Shown piece after piece: positions 1 to 11,663 of a DNA stretch of 64,000 bases. Numbering within the stretch: position 1 is the stretch's first letter; every line of letters starts with the position of its first letter. The notes beneath the pieces were generated by a model. That model saw only the letters and a program-made list of their open reading frames with translations. It did not search any database and was not told the origin of the DNA. This stretch comes from Bugula neritina (taxonomy: Eukaryota > Bryozoa > Gymnolaemata > Cheilostomatida > Bugulidae). The position numbers and the translations under genes are program-made. Location of the stretch: NCBI GenBank assembly GCA_964035545.1, contig OZ037765.1, positions 29,810,004 to 29,874,003 of the forward strand, read 5' to 3'.

Positions 1-1
1 T

Positions 2-121
2 TTTACTGCTACCGATATTTATAGGCTCAGTAGGCTGCATCATAATCCTTCTGTAATAGTTCTGCCAAATGCTGGATATCAAGTGCCCAGGCTCAAAACT
101 TACAGTTACTCACTCGGTTAG
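2..121 (+). CDS. Possible 3' end of an unknown gene (partial)
   Basis: The reading frame is open from base 2 to a TAG at 119-121, giving about 39 codons. It runs off the left edge of the window, so the gene body lies outside. The translation is of mixed, protein-like composition (for example VIVLPNAGYQVPRLK) and ends SYSLG. I do not recognise it and see no polyadenylation signal close behind it. In AT-rich DNA a frame of this length can arise by chance. It is listed because the composition is less biased than in neighbouring non-coding frames and because it ends about 310 bp before the next gene on the same strand. Confidence 0.28.
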   Translation, partial: FTATDIYRLSRLHHNPSVIVLPNAGYQVPRLKTYSYSLG

Positions 122-433
122 CTTTATTTTATTTAAAGGGTTTCCTGTAGATTCATAAGTTACAGTTAATATTGGCCAATAGTTGATTTATGTTGTGGCT
201 CAGTTTTTTAAGGGCAAATTTTTCTCAGGAAAACTATTGTATATTGTACATAGTTTGAGCCGCAACATGATCTGCGTCAAATTTTTTTGGTAATTTACGT
301 GTTCATACTATCTCACCAAGACCACAATTGCTCAATTTTATATTCATGAATTTTCCTCTGTTCCAGTTAGGTATGTCATTATATTACAGTGAATTTCTTT
401 ACAATTTTCTATTTACTTTCCTCTATTTTAGGT

Positions 434-2014
434 ATGGAAGATCTTGTTAATTTGATTTCAAAAATTCCTATACAAAATTATAAAGAGGAAAAAATTAGTG
501 TTGCTGAAATAAAGCTCAAGTTAAAACCACTTAATGATGAGGTTGAAGGTATTTAATATATTATTATTATTGATGTAATGTAGCATAAAACTGCTTTACT
601 CAGATCAATATTTTTGGTTTCAATTTGATTGGAATTTTTAAAAATGTTTAAGAATTTTACCAGCTATAGAAAGTTGGAATTTGTTGCAATTCTGAATTCA
701 GATTTATAAAACAAATTTATAGAACGTTATGCCAGCACGCAAACATTGTTGGAAAATTCCTCCTTGTCATCACATGTGCCTAAACATACGGATGAACTTT
801 CAGTATCAGATGGTGAAGCAAAGAAACTCCAAACAGATTTACAGTAGGCTATTATATAACTTACATTACAGACTTAGGTTATTTAAGTTACCAATTTCAC
901 AAGCAGTAGCGTTTTTCTTGCCTGTCTTTGCCAAATTATAGATGTAGCTTGTAGATATGACCTTTTCAGTTGTTATTATTAAATTATATATATGAGTGAG
1001 ACTTAAAGATTAGTCTTATTATTATTTTTATTTACGTTCTTTTATTATTATTATTTATATTATTTTATTATAATAAATATATAATAAAATGATATAAATA
1101 TAAAATAGTAAAGAATAATAATAAAGCTAATCTTCAAGTCTCACTCATAGTCATCAGTAATTATTTCGTTACCTAAATATATTTCGTTATATCTATAATA
1201 TCGTGCATTTGTCATTTTTTAGAATGAAAGTTCGGTTGTTAGAAAAAGCAACTAAAGTAAAATTTACAAGTGCAAACTCAGGAGGTTAGTATTGTCTCAC
1301 TGCACCTCCACTGAAGGTCAACTCCATCAGTTTAATAATTAGTTAATAATAAGCATGCAGGTAAGAAAATGAGGTCAAAACTCTAATATTTATTACCAAC
1401 TCCCATACTTATAGACATTGAAACTAATGGTGTGAAGTAGAAACTACATGCAAAGATTGTTTGTAGCTCTTACTTTCTTAATTTTGGTGGTCTGGGATGA
1501 TATTGAAAATTCAACGAATGAATTTTCAGCATTACAAAGATTAGTTACTTGAAATTTATAAGTATTCTTAGTCTTAGAGAAAAACAAAACAAAACCTTAC
1601 CAGTTGATTCAGGGACTTGTCATTTGCAAATAAAATCTATTATATTGCTGCATTTACTTTTTTATTGACATATTGATTTATGATTTTGAGCTAATCGTGA
1701 CTTTTCAGGAGGTTTTGTTGTTTAAATTACTAAAAAAAATTTCAATGTTGAAAGATTCAAGAGATCCTTTAAAGTAAGATCATATTATATTATACAAAAC
1801 TTAGCACAGTAATATTTTTTATGAATCAAACTATTAGATTATTTTAAACAAAAATAGTGTACTTTTATCATTTTATTTCACTGTTTATGATTGTGATTTA
1901 GTTCTGCTTCACCATGGGAAGACCAAGAAGTTTGTTATTCCTACTACACTGAGTAAGCAGTGTGTCGCGGATGATATGTGGAAGCAAATGGAACATTCAA
2001 AACCACCATTATGA
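434..2014 (+). CDS. SPC24: Spc24-like kinetochore protein (NDC80 complex)
   Basis: Spc24 pairs with Spc25 at the inner end of the NDC80 complex, which links kinetochores to microtubules. Four coding exons join in one frame: 434-548, 723-843, 1223-1284 and 1902-2014, giving 136 aa. The start ATG lies 2 bp after a splice acceptor (430-431), so the leader is probably spliced. The N-terminal two thirds is charged and helical, as expected for coiled coil. The C-terminal part follows the Spc24 globular-domain pattern: KATKVKFTSANSG, then LLHHGKTKKFVIP, then LSKQCVADDMWKQME. Vertebrate Spc24 has an equivalent IHHG segment and an SxxFIxDYLW ending. It is shorter than the roughly 200 aa of vertebrate Spc24, mainly in the coil, so an upstream or internal exon may be missed. 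The gene is convergent with EME1, with stops about 180 bp apart. The family call rests on C-terminal pattern only. Confidence 0.55.
992..1148. repeat. Inverted-repeat (MITE-like) element in Spc24-like intron 2
   Basis: The left arm, starting atgagtgagactta at 992, is matched in reverse complement by the right arm ending agtctcactcat at 1148. The arms run about 28 bp (..gattagtcttatt against aataaagctaatc..) and flank an almost pure A/T centre. The whole could fold into a long hairpin. No transposase and no clear target duplication are visible. A foldback MITE is the likely nature, but an AT-rich palindrome of other origin is possible. Confidence 0.55.
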
Positions 2015-2192
2015 TTTGTTCACTAAACACAATAATATAATGCTTTTGTGCACTATTATCAATTGATTGTTGTTGTATATAGATAAAAATAATAATTATG
2101 TTTTTCAAATGAATTTCTTTCAATAACATATTTATTCTCTACTAAAACATAAAAAATTATGTTGTTGACTTTTTCCTCAGTTTAGTTCTTTA

Positions 2193-5100
2193 TCACTTTA
2201 TGATGAACTCAGAATTTTTAGTAAATAGTTCATATATTCTGCGTGATGTTTCTTTGCCAACTCTTCTGGAAGTTTGAACTACACCACCACCCCGTCTTAC
2301 CTATATCAGACAATATTCGCACAATTCTCACGCTAAATTATTATTTAATGATCAATTTAAGCCATTATTGTAAATAAAGATAATTAGTAATAACATTCTA
2401 CACTATTTGTTGCACATACCTCAATATCTTGTAGTAATAATTCTTCTTGCGAACTGCTTAACCTTTCATACTCCTAAAATAAAACCAGCTTCAATGCTGT
2501 AAACTCAGCCAATAGAAAGTGATGCTGTTTTATGTTATACTTAAATAATATTATCTTTGAGAAACAAGAGTTTATAATGTTAAAATATTATTTCCCAAGT
2601 GACATTTTTATATTTACAAGTTATACTCGGAATACAATAAATACATTATATTCCGAGTATAACGTTACCATAAATCACCATCCACCACAACTCACCTGGA
2701 ACAGCATGTAAGGTGCTGGCCACTTTGATACAATCGCTGTAGCAACATCAGCTGATATGTTCCGCGACTCCTGAAGCATTCTCGACCAAACTTGTCTACA
2801 TCCAGAATTATCTTTACCTATTTTCAGGCCAGTAGTTTTCACTGACATAGCTTCAGTTTCATATCTGCCTCGTCTGAATAATGTGAGAAATATTGTGGTA
2901 CAACAATAATACTTAAAATACCAATTAGCAGTTTTCCCTACCTTTTTCACTGCCATATTGACATTTTCCAACTAGTATGAAACTAGTAACCATGTATTAT
3001 GTCTTTTATGCAAAACACTTATATGTTGACTAGATTTGCTTAGCACAATGCTTATGGGAACTTTATCAACCAACTATTTAAAGATGTTGAAATGCAGTCA
3101 AGTTGAAATGTATAATTTACATATGATGTATATCTATTGCAACTACTTCCAGTATATTGTTTTCCATGTCAAAAGCAAAGAAATGCTAACATTCAACAGT
3201 TGGTCAAATTTTAATTTTGCCAAAGTTAATATATGTATCAAAAATGTATCAGTAAAAGTTATTTCAGATATATCAAAACAGAATAAACAATATATTATCA
3301 CATAAAATGCTGTAACTATGTGGAAAATGCTTTACTAACTTCACTGGTGCCTCAGCAATAGCTTTATTTAGACGTAAAATAGTTTTAGCTACATCTTCTT
3401 CCAAGTCCATATTGATTACTACAGTGTCAGTAGCCATTTGTAAGGCAGTGGTAGCCTGCAAAACACATCGACTCAAGGCAAAACGAACATGACTCCATTA
3501 CAAACGTTTACAACAATTTCCTGTGCAGCTCTGTATATTTTAATTCTATTGAATTTCCTACTGGTGTGAGATACACTCTTACATGGAGCGACAACAACGC
3601 CTATCCTGAATAAGCTCACGTGAGCTCTACAGCTCTACCCAAGAGCTCACTGCAGGAACCTCTCAACTAAATACCACCCCTAGGAGCCGCTCCTTCACTC
3701 AGATAGATGTGCCGAGAGCATATGAGGTAGCACATTTACAACAATTTATGTAATTACTAACAAATATAACACGCATATAGTGATATTACAGTGAATATAC
3801 CCAGTAACTAAGTAATTACATTATATAAATTGTAGTGTGTACACGAATTAATACACCAAATCACTTTTTTATGATAGAACCATTTGGATTAAATTGTGAG
3901 TTCCATACATAGATATTTAGCATGCAGGAACATTTCAGGCATTTTAAAGCAACACACAAACCTCTTCGTACTGTGCTCTAGTGATCATAGTCATATCCTT
4001 GTTTTTCTTGGAATTCCTTTGGGTACCACAAACAGTATCACGATGTACACGGTTTTTCTGAGTTTTTATAGTCCTTTATAAAGAATACAAACAGATAATT
4101 TAACTAACAAGCATGATAGATAAACACAACTCATTTCTAGAGCACTATGACTAGACTAATTGCTTTATAATTCTGCGTTTAAAATAATATAACTGTTTAA
4201 ATCTCTATAAATGCTATAAAGTCAATCTCGGTCCTGATGCAAAATGACTGTACAAATTAGATAACTCACAAATCTGCAAACAAAATGACAGAACAATACA
4301 GCTAACATATTATTATGTTTTTAAAATACCTGAAATATTTTTCGCAGCCGAACACTATGAGTGTAATCTTAGCTTGATAAGATTTATATATCTTCTTTAT
4401 ATACTCTGTAAGTGATAAATGGCTGGAACCAATGCCTAGCATCTAAAATATATTTATCAGAATATTAAAAAATATAAACTAATAATTTTATTTCAACACC
4501 ATTTGATGGAATTAAAACTTAAATTTAAATTCTGTGACAGCTTAGAATATATTTAATTTTTTGTACAAAAACAAAAATAAAAGCTGAGTTATTAAATTTG
4601 GCAATAAAAAGAAGCTGCGTTGTATATGTACCGATAAACTCATGTCTACCATGTCAGACATTTGCAATACCACAGCCATATTGTCTTCTTGCACATAACT
4701 ACGTGTATCGCATTGAGGGGTCACAAGTGATCTCTTGAAAACAATAGTGTTGGATAGAGAGGCAGACACATACTTCATAGGCACGTTGTTAGCTACACAC
4801 GCTGCTTCTATACACACACCCAAGGTGGTACGCTCAAGATGGTGACTAACTTCTAATAGCATATGCTGCAACATAATATATTACCAGTTGATATTATTTA
4901 ACTACAAAACTATGTAGTTGGGAGTCACAGCATATTAATGATGACAAAAATGAACCAACACTTCTCAAATAATAAAACCAGTCTTGTGCAAATTCACATC
5001 AAGTTTTATTTTGTAAAGTGAGAATTTAGACATTCTATCTGATCAATCATTTTCTTTGATACAAACAAGAAGTTTCAACTCAAGCCAATTACTAACCCTG

Positions 5101-5970
5101 TGACACTCCCCAGGTTGAGCAGCTCTACGAGCTTCACGCTCAGCCTCTTTCATAGCTTGATCTCTCTTTTTATCTAACAATTTCTTTTCTTTTTCTTCCT
5201 GTTTCTTTTGCCGCTCAAGTTTTTTCTCTTTTCTAAGCTTTTCTTTTTCTGCTGCTTTAACAGAGGCTTTTGTAGACTTCATTTTTGTGTCCTAAAAATT
5301 AAAAATAGAGAAAACATTCATATATGGTAAGTCTGTTCATTGGAAATCAAGTATAGCTACAAAACAAATAAAACAATTTAAATACCTTTATAATTGTGAA
5401 TTTATCTGAAACTTCTAATGAGTTTGAGAAACTTTCATTGCTTTTTAATGCAACATGCTTTGACGTCGAAGGAAGACTACTAATGTCTTGTAGCGATGCC
5501 TTAGAACTGCAAGGTGAAGGCTTTAAAGCTGCAGAAGTCAATGTTGGTTCATTTTCAATATCTGGTAAAGAGTCAAAATCACTTGAGTTACTATATCTTT
5601 CAGTTTTATCACTATTTGAATCACTATTAACTTGATGAGTTGCAGTTTCAAGCCTGCAAGCACCGTGCAGTTCAGGTTTAATAGATATATCTGGAAGAGA
5701 ATCATGATCGGAACTGTATTGCATTGTGCTATCGCTATCAAAATCCACATCTTTGGAGCTTTCCACATTTTGATGGCTACTTTTGAAATACTTAGGGATT
5801 GGAGCTTCTTCATCACTACTTAATAAGACAACAGTTTCTTCTTTTGCCTTTAATATTGAAAAAGCAGTACAGCCTGGGGTGTTTTTATTTTTAGTGATTT
5901 GTTTATTAGGTTTAGAAGCAATCAGTGGAATTTCATCATCACTATCGTCCATCAAATCGATATAGTCCAT
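2193..5970 (-). CDS. EME1: Crossover junction endonuclease subunit EME1
   Basis: EME1 is the non-catalytic partner of MUS81. The heterodimer cuts 3'-flaps, stalled forks and nicked Holliday junctions in the nucleus. Nine coding exons on the minus strand join in phase: 5970-5386, 5291-5097, 4865-4632, 4442-4330, 4016-3962, 3455-3336, 2911-2696, 2473-2420 and 2300-2193. Together they give 559 aa, close to human EME1. Residues 1-195 are acidic and disordered, with two SUMO-interaction-like stretches (IDLMDDSDDE, VVLLSSDEE) and a repeated DSLPDI motif. Residues 196-260 form a Lys/Glu/Arg-rich coil. The ERCC4-like pseudo-nuclease core follows (AVVLQMSDMVDMS; ITLIVFGCEKYF; LRLNKAIAEAP). The C-terminal helical part ends TSRRVGKETSRRIYELF, matching the family's conserved ending. 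Exon 5, with its acceptor at 4017-4018, is the least certain boundary. The ATG at 5970 follows a probable 5'UTR splice acceptor. Confidence 0.9.
2620..2663. repeat. Perfect 14-bp inverted repeat in an EME1 intron
   Basis: The sequence gttatactcggaat (2620-2633) is exactly reverse-complementary to attccgagtataac (2650-2663), with a 16-nt A/T-rich loop. It lies in the intron between EME1 exons 7 and 8, 33 bp beyond the exon 7 splice donor. It may be the remnant of a small foldback element or a hairpin near the splice site. No function is implied by the sequence alone. Confidence 0.6.
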
Positions 5971-6869
5971 GGTAGAAGACTTGGGTCACCTAAAACATTA
6001 CAACACTTTCAGCATTTTAAAAAAAGCAACACACATAGCTACCAATAGTGTTAACAAACAGAAACTAATTTATACATTACTTTTTGCTTATTAGCAATTC
6101 TAGTAAAGTTTGAGCGGCTATTCTGATCAAAACAGCATATTAGCTGTAGAATTTAGACCCTTCACAAGAAATGCTTAGTTACAAACAATGGTGTTGTAGC
6201 AACATTAGTCTCACCATCAGTAGTAAATTTAGCATGACTACCATGATTAATAATAAAAAATAATTATACACCATTGCAATTGACTATTAATATTACTGTG
6301 GATTGCAAAACAATTCTAAAAATTCCTTCCAACATTCACTTGAATTATAATTTTTGATTATTAATAATACAGCAAATACAACAAGCCAATATATTTTAAG
6401 GGATAACTGACATTACCAACTTAACTAAAATTAACATACGTATCTCTAAACCTATATAATTTTTAGCAATTACTAATTAACATAATGAGCTAGTTTTTTG
6501 CTTGAAACTAAAAAAGATTATAGCAACTAAACAGAGTAGCCTACTATGGTAATGTCTATTCAGTCTATATTCATATTGCCATTGGACCCACTCACATGAT
6601 CATGATAATCATTAGAATATTATGCATATCCTATTCAACATTATGAAATGGTGATAGTTAAAGAGACAGCCATACAATTACAATTACACACATATCATAA
6701 TACTAATAGCTTTCATAATTACAACTATAATCATTACGACAATTGATAAGTGAAGATCACAATGTCATAGTGACAATGACAATTCACTCAAAGTCAATAT
6801 TTATAGTTTATAGTTATACTGTAATATGTATAAGTAATAGTTATAAATATATTATAGTTATTATGTTAT
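5971..6869. other. Intergenic, upstream of EME1
   Basis: This stretch is AT-rich, with many stops in all frames and runs of ata/tat simple sequence towards its right end. EME1's leader and promoter presumably lie here. A splice acceptor-like sequence just before the EME1 ATG suggests a non-coding first exon. I see no other gene. Confidence 0.5.
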
Positions 6870-8072
6870 TACGTTATTCATGGAGTAGTCCTTGATTTCC
6901 GTAAGGCGTTTGATAAGGTTCCCCACACCCTACTCATGCAAAAAGTCCGTTGTATTGATGGCATTAACCCAAGCATAGCAAATTGGATCCAAGGGTTCCT
7001 GACAAAAAGAAGTCAGAGAACTGCCATACGTGGTGTATTATCATCAGATCTCCCTATCTCCTCGGGGGTGCCACAGGGTTCGGTACTAGGGCCAACCTTG
7101 TTTCTTATATACATAAATGACCTACCACAAGTGATAACATGCAAAGTAAGTCTCTATGCCGATGACACCCTGATTTATGCTGCTGTGAATAGCAATGAGG
7201 ACAAGCAGCTTTTTCAGACAAATATAGATGCTCTACATAAGTGGTCCATGAAATGGAAAATGCCTTTTAACACGGAAAAGTGTGAGGTAATCGTCTTTAG
7301 CAAAGCCCCAAGGGCATATCCAGTGTTTGACCCCAGCTATGCACTTGGTGGAACTCCGCTCAAATGCAGACAGGAGATCAAATATCTTGGTATAATTCTG
7401 CAGTCCAACTTAAAATTTGAGCAACATATTACATCTAAGATCAAAAGTGCCTCCAAGGTCCTAGGTTGCATAAAATACTCGCTTTATGAAGCCCCTGCCA
7501 ATAGCAAACTACTCGCATACACCAGTCTCTGCCGACCAATTCTATAATACGGCGATACTCTTTGGGACCCAGCGGATTCAGCTAATATTGATGCCTTAGA
7601 GCGTGTACAGTCCCAAGCAATCAGGTTCATTAACAATATCAAAGGAAGACAAGGCATCTCAGAAGCTCGAAACAAACTCGAACTACAACTTCTCAAAGAC
7701 CGAAGAAAAACACATAGGTTGTCACTGTTAATGAGAATCCTCTCAGATGAATCTAAACACCAAACCTTAGCCTCAGCTTATGATGAACTGACTAAAAATA
7801 AAAACAAGTACACTATGTATACGCGAGCTGCACAGAGAGGTGAGCCAACATCTATCTATGCTGCGAGCAAGGTCTATTTTAACAGTTTTCTCCCACGCAG
7901 TGTGAGAGATCTGAAGCTAAGGTCAACTAACACACAACAATAAACAGCTATATGCTGCTATACTAACTCATACTGACATTTATCACTAACCAAAGAGGCG
8001 CTCCACGTTTGCACCATAACGGTGACATTGAGTGTTCTATCGTCTACGAGGTGAGTTACGAGGTGAGTAAGT
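6870..8072 (+). mobile_element. 5'-truncated CR1/L2-like non-LTR retrotransposon (LINE)
   Basis: The element begins abruptly inside a reverse-transcriptase domain at about 6870, where simple AT sequence stops, and carries coding sequence to 7943. A non-coding tail of about 130 bp follows. The tail ends in a doubled tacgaggtgagt-type motif (about 8040-8068), as in CR1/L2-type elements that finish in short tandem repeats. No promoter, ORF1 or endonuclease is present, so this is a dead-on-arrival copy made by incomplete reverse transcription. The exact 3' border is uncertain because no flanking target duplication was identified. Confidence 0.8.
6876..7943 (+). pseudogene. LINE reverse transcriptase fragment, one in-frame stop
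   Basis: One frame runs from 6876 to TAA at 7941-7943. It shows RT motifs in order: LDFRKAFDKVPH, SGVPQGSVLGP with FLIYINDLP, the catalytic box YADDTLIY, and KCEVIVFS / KYLGIILQSNLKFEQH. The C-terminal domain reads RVQSQAIRFI and continues to KVYFNSFLPRSVRDLK. The motif set is of the CR1/L2/Jockey group. Only one disabling change is visible: a TAA codon at 7545-7547, just before YGDTLWDP, where relatives usually have a Glu codon. The remainder is open, which suggests a fairly young insertion. The N-terminal half of the protein is missing because of 5' truncation. Confidence 0.85.
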
Positions 8073-11000
8073 ACTCACATTTATTGAATTTAATTTCAAC
8101 ATTTACTTACAGTTACAGTTAGTGTTACTCTCAGTTCTACTTTACTTAGTATCATACTTATAGTCATAGTGATTCAGTGACTTAAATTATGATCATCATC
8201 ATAATGATCATCATCATCATATTCACTTTCACTTTTAGTGATTCCCAATCATCACTTTTCAATCATGTTATTGTTTTTCTATATTAATATTTACTGAAAA
8301 ACACAACAAATAAACCTGAGTATAGCAATCATCACAACTTAGATAATATGCAATTAGCGAACATGTAATATCCAATTCAATCAAATGATTCATGATTTTG
8401 GTGCTATTTTGATATTAATACTAAATATATTTATAATACTAGTAAAACTAAAAGTAGCAATACTTTAAACTTTTCAAAACTGGTTAAACGGAAAACAAAT
8501 AAATGCTTTTAACTAGGTGCGCTGTTAATTACATAGTCTGACATTAATTTAATACTGCTCATCGTGATTACTATATGTACTCTAGTTTCTACGACCTAAG
8601 TCCGACAGCTCTCAATCCTCTATGCCGACTTTTAGCAGAAGCAAGTAAAATATCAATAATGCTATTCACCTATTGGTCTTGGACTTGGTAATGAAGTAAA
8701 ACTCAGTAACTTTTCTCAAATTTTTTCTTGACTATTTGTTATTTAGCAAATCTATCTAAATGCTTTATATAAAATTTACAAATTAAATTTGGCACTTTGA
8801 GTCTTTTACATCAAAAACTTGCATTAGTTGCATATACTTACAGTTAACTGTAAGTGCATACACTTAGTGACTTACAGTAACTGAGTTACACTTACTGTTA
8901 CTGAGTGTTAGACTTAGTGTTACACCAGTCCATCATGATCAAAAAATTTACAGGCCATCATCATCGTCATGATCATCAACTAATCAATAAACTAAAAAAA
9001 TATATGTATCATTATGATAATCATAATGATAATCAAATTTAAAATAATTAATTGAGTAAATTAACTATTAAGTCAATACTTTAACTAGTTGATTTCAGTA
9101 AAAATAATTGAAGTACTGGGTCTGGAGTCAAACTCAATGTTACTTAGAGTTAGACCATGCTTTGCATAGGTCAAACAATTTTATCAATAGTAGTTTGGTT
9201 TAAACTTGAAGTTAATCTTCATGTTAATGTAGCTAGTTTATGTAATTGTAGTGAAAAAGTAACCCCTAACTGCAATCTTTAAATCTAATATGGTGAATGA
9301 TTCAGGGGCATGACAATTGCTTTTAATAAAACTCATTTTGATATTTATGATAAATATAAGTTTGATAATGATACACTCATAATGTAGGGCCTCCATACAC
9401 CTATGACATTTACCAAACTATGATCGGTGTGGGGGAGGGATTGTAGATTTGGCAAATAGCAGAAGTGTTGGTATACATAATATAATGGAGCTTAGTAATA
9501 GTAATATGAAATTATGTGCATGTTATTGATGGGCACAATGTAGTCGATTTAGAAGCGTTAATTCTCTTTAGTATCTCAATTTCAAAGATAATTTTTTTTC
9601 TATTGTTGATGTAGCTAGGAACTTTTATATCTTGTCTCAAAGCTTTTAGAATCTTTCGAATTTTAATCTTGAAATATTTTAAAAGTGTATTTGTAGTTTT
9701 AGTTTGTTTTCATGTGTTTTTATATATTTTGGTAATTTTTATGCTCTAACTTTTGTTTTTCAGGTAGAAGCAGAATATTTTAAAATATGCAAGTACAGTA
9801 ACTAAGTTTTTTAATTTTATTACTATACACAAAAACAGAACGCTAAAAATTTTTATGAATCTCAAAATGCTTAGTAAAATTCATTAAAATATATGAAATT
9901 GAAGTTATCACAATGATTGTTAGCACTTTCAAAATATGAATGCTATGTTATAAACATAAAATTTATAAGTTATATATTATGCATGGTAGAATTAGACATG
10001 ATTAGACTATACTAATATGCGAAAAATGAATTTATGGAAGCAACTCTTTTAACCATAAGCCTTTTTATATACTAATTGTTGTCTTTCTGCTTTAATACAA
10101 TTTTATGATTTCAAGATCTTGTAAACAACTGGTCCTCAAACTCAGGTAACCTAGCATTGCTTTGAAATTAGCTGATACTTTTATATATCTCATTATTAGA
10201 TTCTAGCTTCTAATAAACTAGATTTCCTTGTTGAACTTTACCTGCAGTATTTAGAATCTCAACTTGAGCTCAATGGCTTTATTATTCTAGTAATTTTCCT
10301 CTCTTATTTTCGTTTTATCATTTTCTTAACTCAGTTTTCCTAGTTAATTTTTCTCAACGTGGACACATATGTAATATTCTGAGTCAGTTCTTGTAACCTA
10401 TCATTTCTGTTTGTATACCAAAAGTACATAATATGTTATTGTTGAATCAATTTAAACAATTTTGCAGCCTTGTTTTTTATGCAAAAGTACCTGTTATTTG
10501 TTATAGCAAAATCTCAAAAGCTGTAATTCGTAGTAACTCATTTTTTAAAACTCCTTATTTGGCGAAAACTTTCTCATAGTATAGATTTTAAGGTTGGCTA
10601 TGGGCTGTGCCTCTTAATGTGTTTGCACATGGGTTTAGTACTTGCTGTTAGTAATTGTGATCCAACGCTCTTTCTAATATTGTGAAAGGCTCATCTTGGA
10701 GTCGAACCTGCAGTAGCCTATCATAAAATATCATACTAAGGCAGCTCTAAAGCCATAAGGGCTCAGGCTACGGTTGCTCTTTATATAACTAATAGTAAGT
10801 AAATTTACTAGCTATGATTAAAGAATTTTAATAATACTTTTAATGTATATAAAATAGTCTTTTTAATCTAAGCTTAGACTCATCCCTTATATTAACATGT
10901 CAGCTAAAGGAAATATCACCGTTTGTACATAAATGTGAATTTCAGTGCTTGTATTTATGGAATTGAAAAAAAATTAAAACTTCATATTGTAAGATTATCT

Positions 11001-11663
11001 CTAATAACTATATGCCTGTACATACATGTAGGATCACTTTTGGTTAACTTTTAACTCACAAACTTTTCAGTCTGGTGGGATTTATGTGTTCGAAAGTTTT
11101 ATATTTGCACTCATTTTGACATATGGCATGTCAAAACACATTTAAGAGAATCACAATAATTATAGGTTAAAGTTTGATTGAAATTGTAGAAATATGCAAT
11201 TATTTGAAAAATTAAACATTTGTAGCAACATTGATATAATGTAGATCAACAACTTGAAATATTCTCTACTGGTATTGTATTTAGACAAAGGATATTACTA
11301 AGAGTGTTATCTGCTGTAAACATTCTACTTTAATAATATTTGTTACAAAACTTGTCATTCATGAATAACCTAGCTCTATAACTAGAAGTGATTCCTGCTT
11401 CCTCTATTCTGATCTAATTACAAATTAATCATGCAGCAGGCTAAAAAGTAGGATACAACATCGATGCTTACATAAGCTCATCTGATTTGCATAAGATATA
11501 ATCTTGTCACATGATAAATCATGTTATCAGTACTGTTATCACACACGCTCCCTTGCAGGCTTCATCTGCCTCACTTGGGGTCCTCTACTCTACTTGTTTA
11601 GTTGGTTGTCTATAAACTGAGCTGCTGTTTTTATTCAAATCTGTTTTCTATTCACTCAGCACA
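7944..11663. other. Gene-poor AT-rich stretch before ABCG2
   Basis: After the LINE tail this region holds no coding frame that I can support on either strand. It contains cryptically repetitive sequence: cat/atc-type triplets near 8180-8260, and short palindromic gttac/gtaac-type words near 8100-8130 and 8830-8930. ABCG2's promoter and leader must lie in the last few hundred bases, where the sequence becomes less biased (about 11540-11660). Confidence 0.5.

Noticed and set aside
1944-2129. Minus-strand frame of about 61 aa between Spc24-like and EME1
   Set aside because: It overlaps the last Spc24-like exon in antisense and the EME1 3' side, with AT-driven composition and no splice or domain support.
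5396-5823. Plus-strand and alternative minus-strand frames over EME1 exon 1
   Set aside because: They are antisense or out-of-frame shadows of the EME1 coding exon, whose frame is fixed by family similarity and splice phase.
7484-7696. Minus-strand frame of about 70 aa opposite the LINE
   Set aside because: It is antisense to the reverse-transcriptase reading frame.
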